Of a stretch of DNA of 7,303 bases, positions 6,659 through 7,303 are shown piece by piece. Location of the stretch: contig JAGOUF010000107.1 in NCBI GenBank assembly GCA_018061385.1, forward strand, positions 1 through 7,303, given 5' to 3'. The notes under the pieces were generated by a model, which worked only from the letters and a program-made list of their open reading frames with translations, searched no databases and was not told where the DNA came from. Position numbers and translations under genes: made by a program. The stretch's first letter is position 1. Every line of letters begins with the position of its first letter. This DNA comes from Chitinophagaceae bacterium (lineage in GTDB: Bacteria > Bacteroidota > Bacteroidia > Chitinophagales > Chitinophagaceae).

Positions 6659-7159
6659 TTAAATCTTTTGCACATTTAAATTGTCTTTACATTGTTGTAA
6701 TAAAGTTGAAATTGTTTTTTTTTCAACAGGATGTATTAGGTTGGGTGCAATTTCTGCCAAAGGCAATAACGCAAATCGTCTATTGGGCAGTTGAGGATGT
6801 GGCAAATGCAACAGTTCTGAATGAATTATCAAATCATCAATTATTAAAATGTCTAAATCAATGGTTCTTGGACCCAGTTTAACCATTCTTTTTCTGCCCA
6901 TCGTTTCTTCAATAGCCAACAATTGAAGCATTAATTTTTCTGGGGATAATTGCGTATTTAATTTTAATACTTGGTTGTAAAAATTGGGTTGATCTGTAAA
7001 ACCCCAAGCTGCAGTTTCGTAAATAGATGATGTTTGAACAATATTGCCACAAAGCTCTTCAATTTTTTGAGCTGCAGTTTGTAAGTTGCTTTTTCTTTCG
7101 CCAATATTTCCACCAATTAATAAATAGGCTGTAAAATTATGTTCAGGTTGTTGCTTCAT
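6659..7159 (-). CDS. folK: HPPK, 6-hydroxymethyl-7,8-dihydropterin pyrophosphokinase
   Basis: FolK transfers pyrophosphate from ATP to 6-hydroxymethyl-7,8-dihydropterin, the step before dihydropteroate synthase in folate synthesis. The 166-residue protein has every family landmark: 'YLLIGGNIGERKSNL' (12-26); 'ETAAWGFTDQPNFYNQVL' (48-65), which lines the pterin site; 'GRKRMVKLGPRTIDLDIL' (88-105), with Asp101 and Asp103 as the expected magnesium ligands; and 'LPHPQLPNRRFALLPLAEIAP' (119-139). The length is normal for a stand-alone HPPK, and there is no fusion to FolB or FolP. It is the first gene of the minus-strand cluster and has a candidate -7 box upstream. No other folate gene is visible in the window. 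Confidence 0.96.
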   Translation of the reverse strand: MKQQPEHNFTAYLLIGGNIGERKSNLQTAAQKIEELCGNIVQTSSIYETAAWGFTDQPNFYNQVLKLNTQLSPEKLMLQLLAIEETMGRKRMVKLGPRTIDLDILIIDDLIIHSELLHLPHPQLPNRRFALLPLAEIAPNLIHPVEKKTISTLLQQCKDNLNVQKI

Positions 7160-7193
7160 ATTATACCTTCTTCAAATTGTATAATTTAAAAAT

Positions 7194-7201
7194 CAAACAT
7201 A
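7194..7201 (-). promoter_or_regulatory. Candidate -7 promoter box for the folK cluster
   Basis: Read on the minus strand the sequence is TATGTTTG, an exact TAnnTTTG match 34 bases upstream of the folK ATG. The implied leader is about 28 nt, a normal distance. No clear TTG occurs at the -33 spacing. Confidence 0.45.
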
Positions 7202-7250
7202 TAGAATTTGTTGGTGATTAAATTTCTTTTTCATTATACAACTATTCAAA

Positions 7251-7258
7251 TAGATTTG
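7251..7258 (+). promoter_or_regulatory. Candidate -7 promoter box for the right-edge gene
   Basis: TAGATTTG fits TAnnTTTG and lies 16 bases before the ATG at 7275, implying a very short leader. It faces away from the folK box 50 bases to the left, so the two would make a divergent promoter region. It also sits within a small inverted repeat, caaat-ag-atttg (7247-7258). Confidence 0.35.
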
Positions 7259-7274
7259 TTTAAGAATTTATATT

Positions 7275-7303
7275 ATGGTATCTAACTACAATCAGTTTAA
7301 AGC
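7275..7303 (+). CDS. Possible start of a gene cut by the window edge
   Basis: An ATG at 7275 opens a frame of nine full codons (MVSNYNQFK) that reaches the end of the window without a stop. The only support is a -7-like box just upstream and the divergent layout beside folK. Nine residues are too few to recognise a family, and an open frame this short is expected by chance, so the call is weak. Confidence 0.35.

Noticed and set aside
6649..6882. A 77-codon plus-strand frame over the 3' end of folK
   Set aside because: It overlaps the conserved folK C-terminal region and shows no family motif or promoter.
1..7303. Mobile element, CRISPR array, tRNA, rRNA, prophage or defence system
   Set aside because: No transposase-like protein, direct-repeat array, long inverted terminal repeats or tRNA-like fold was seen. 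Nearly all the sequence is accounted for by ordinary conserved genes.

Overview
The window looks like an ordinary chromosomal segment from a low-GC member of the Bacteroidota, most likely near the Chitinophagaceae. This placement is inferred from protein style, not from a search. The support is AT-rich sequence, starts without Shine-Dalgarno sites, several TAnnTTTG boxes resembling the Bacteroidota -7 promoter element, a secreted protein with a carboxypeptidase-like regulatory domain, a Mrp ATPase lacking the CxxC motif, and an RprX-like histidine kinase.

Layout from left to right: a strong hairpin terminator (16-48) ends a minus-strand gene for a small exported carboxypeptidase-regulatory-like protein (53-703). 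A 212-base divergent gap leads to mrp (916-2010, plus), which has its own hairpin terminator (2035-2077). Next is a PaiB-type FMN-binding gene (2097-2726, plus), whose stop codon overlaps tail to tail with a minus-strand YqgE/AlgH gene (2723-3274). A divergent gap leads to a membrane histidine kinase (3394-4719, plus) with no response regulator beside it. The kinase converges on the end of a compact minus-strand cluster reading folK (6659-7159), then a deoxynucleoside kinase (5987-6619), then an MFS transporter (4726-5970). At the right edge, a plus-strand -7-like box and an ATG at 7275 suggest another gene that runs out of the window.

The genes do not form one pathway. FolK (folate synthesis) and the deoxynucleoside kinase (nucleotide salvage) both feed one-carbon and DNA-precursor metabolism and are probably co-transcribed with the transporter. 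Mrp belongs to iron-sulfur cluster handling. The kinase is a signalling orphan within this window.

I found no mobile element, CRISPR array, toxin-antitoxin pair, phage gene, tRNA or rRNA, and no convincing undescribed system. The most useful leads are the cysteine-poor Mrp, the orphan kinase, two start sites better placed downstream of the longest reading frame, and the shared stop codons of two convergent genes.
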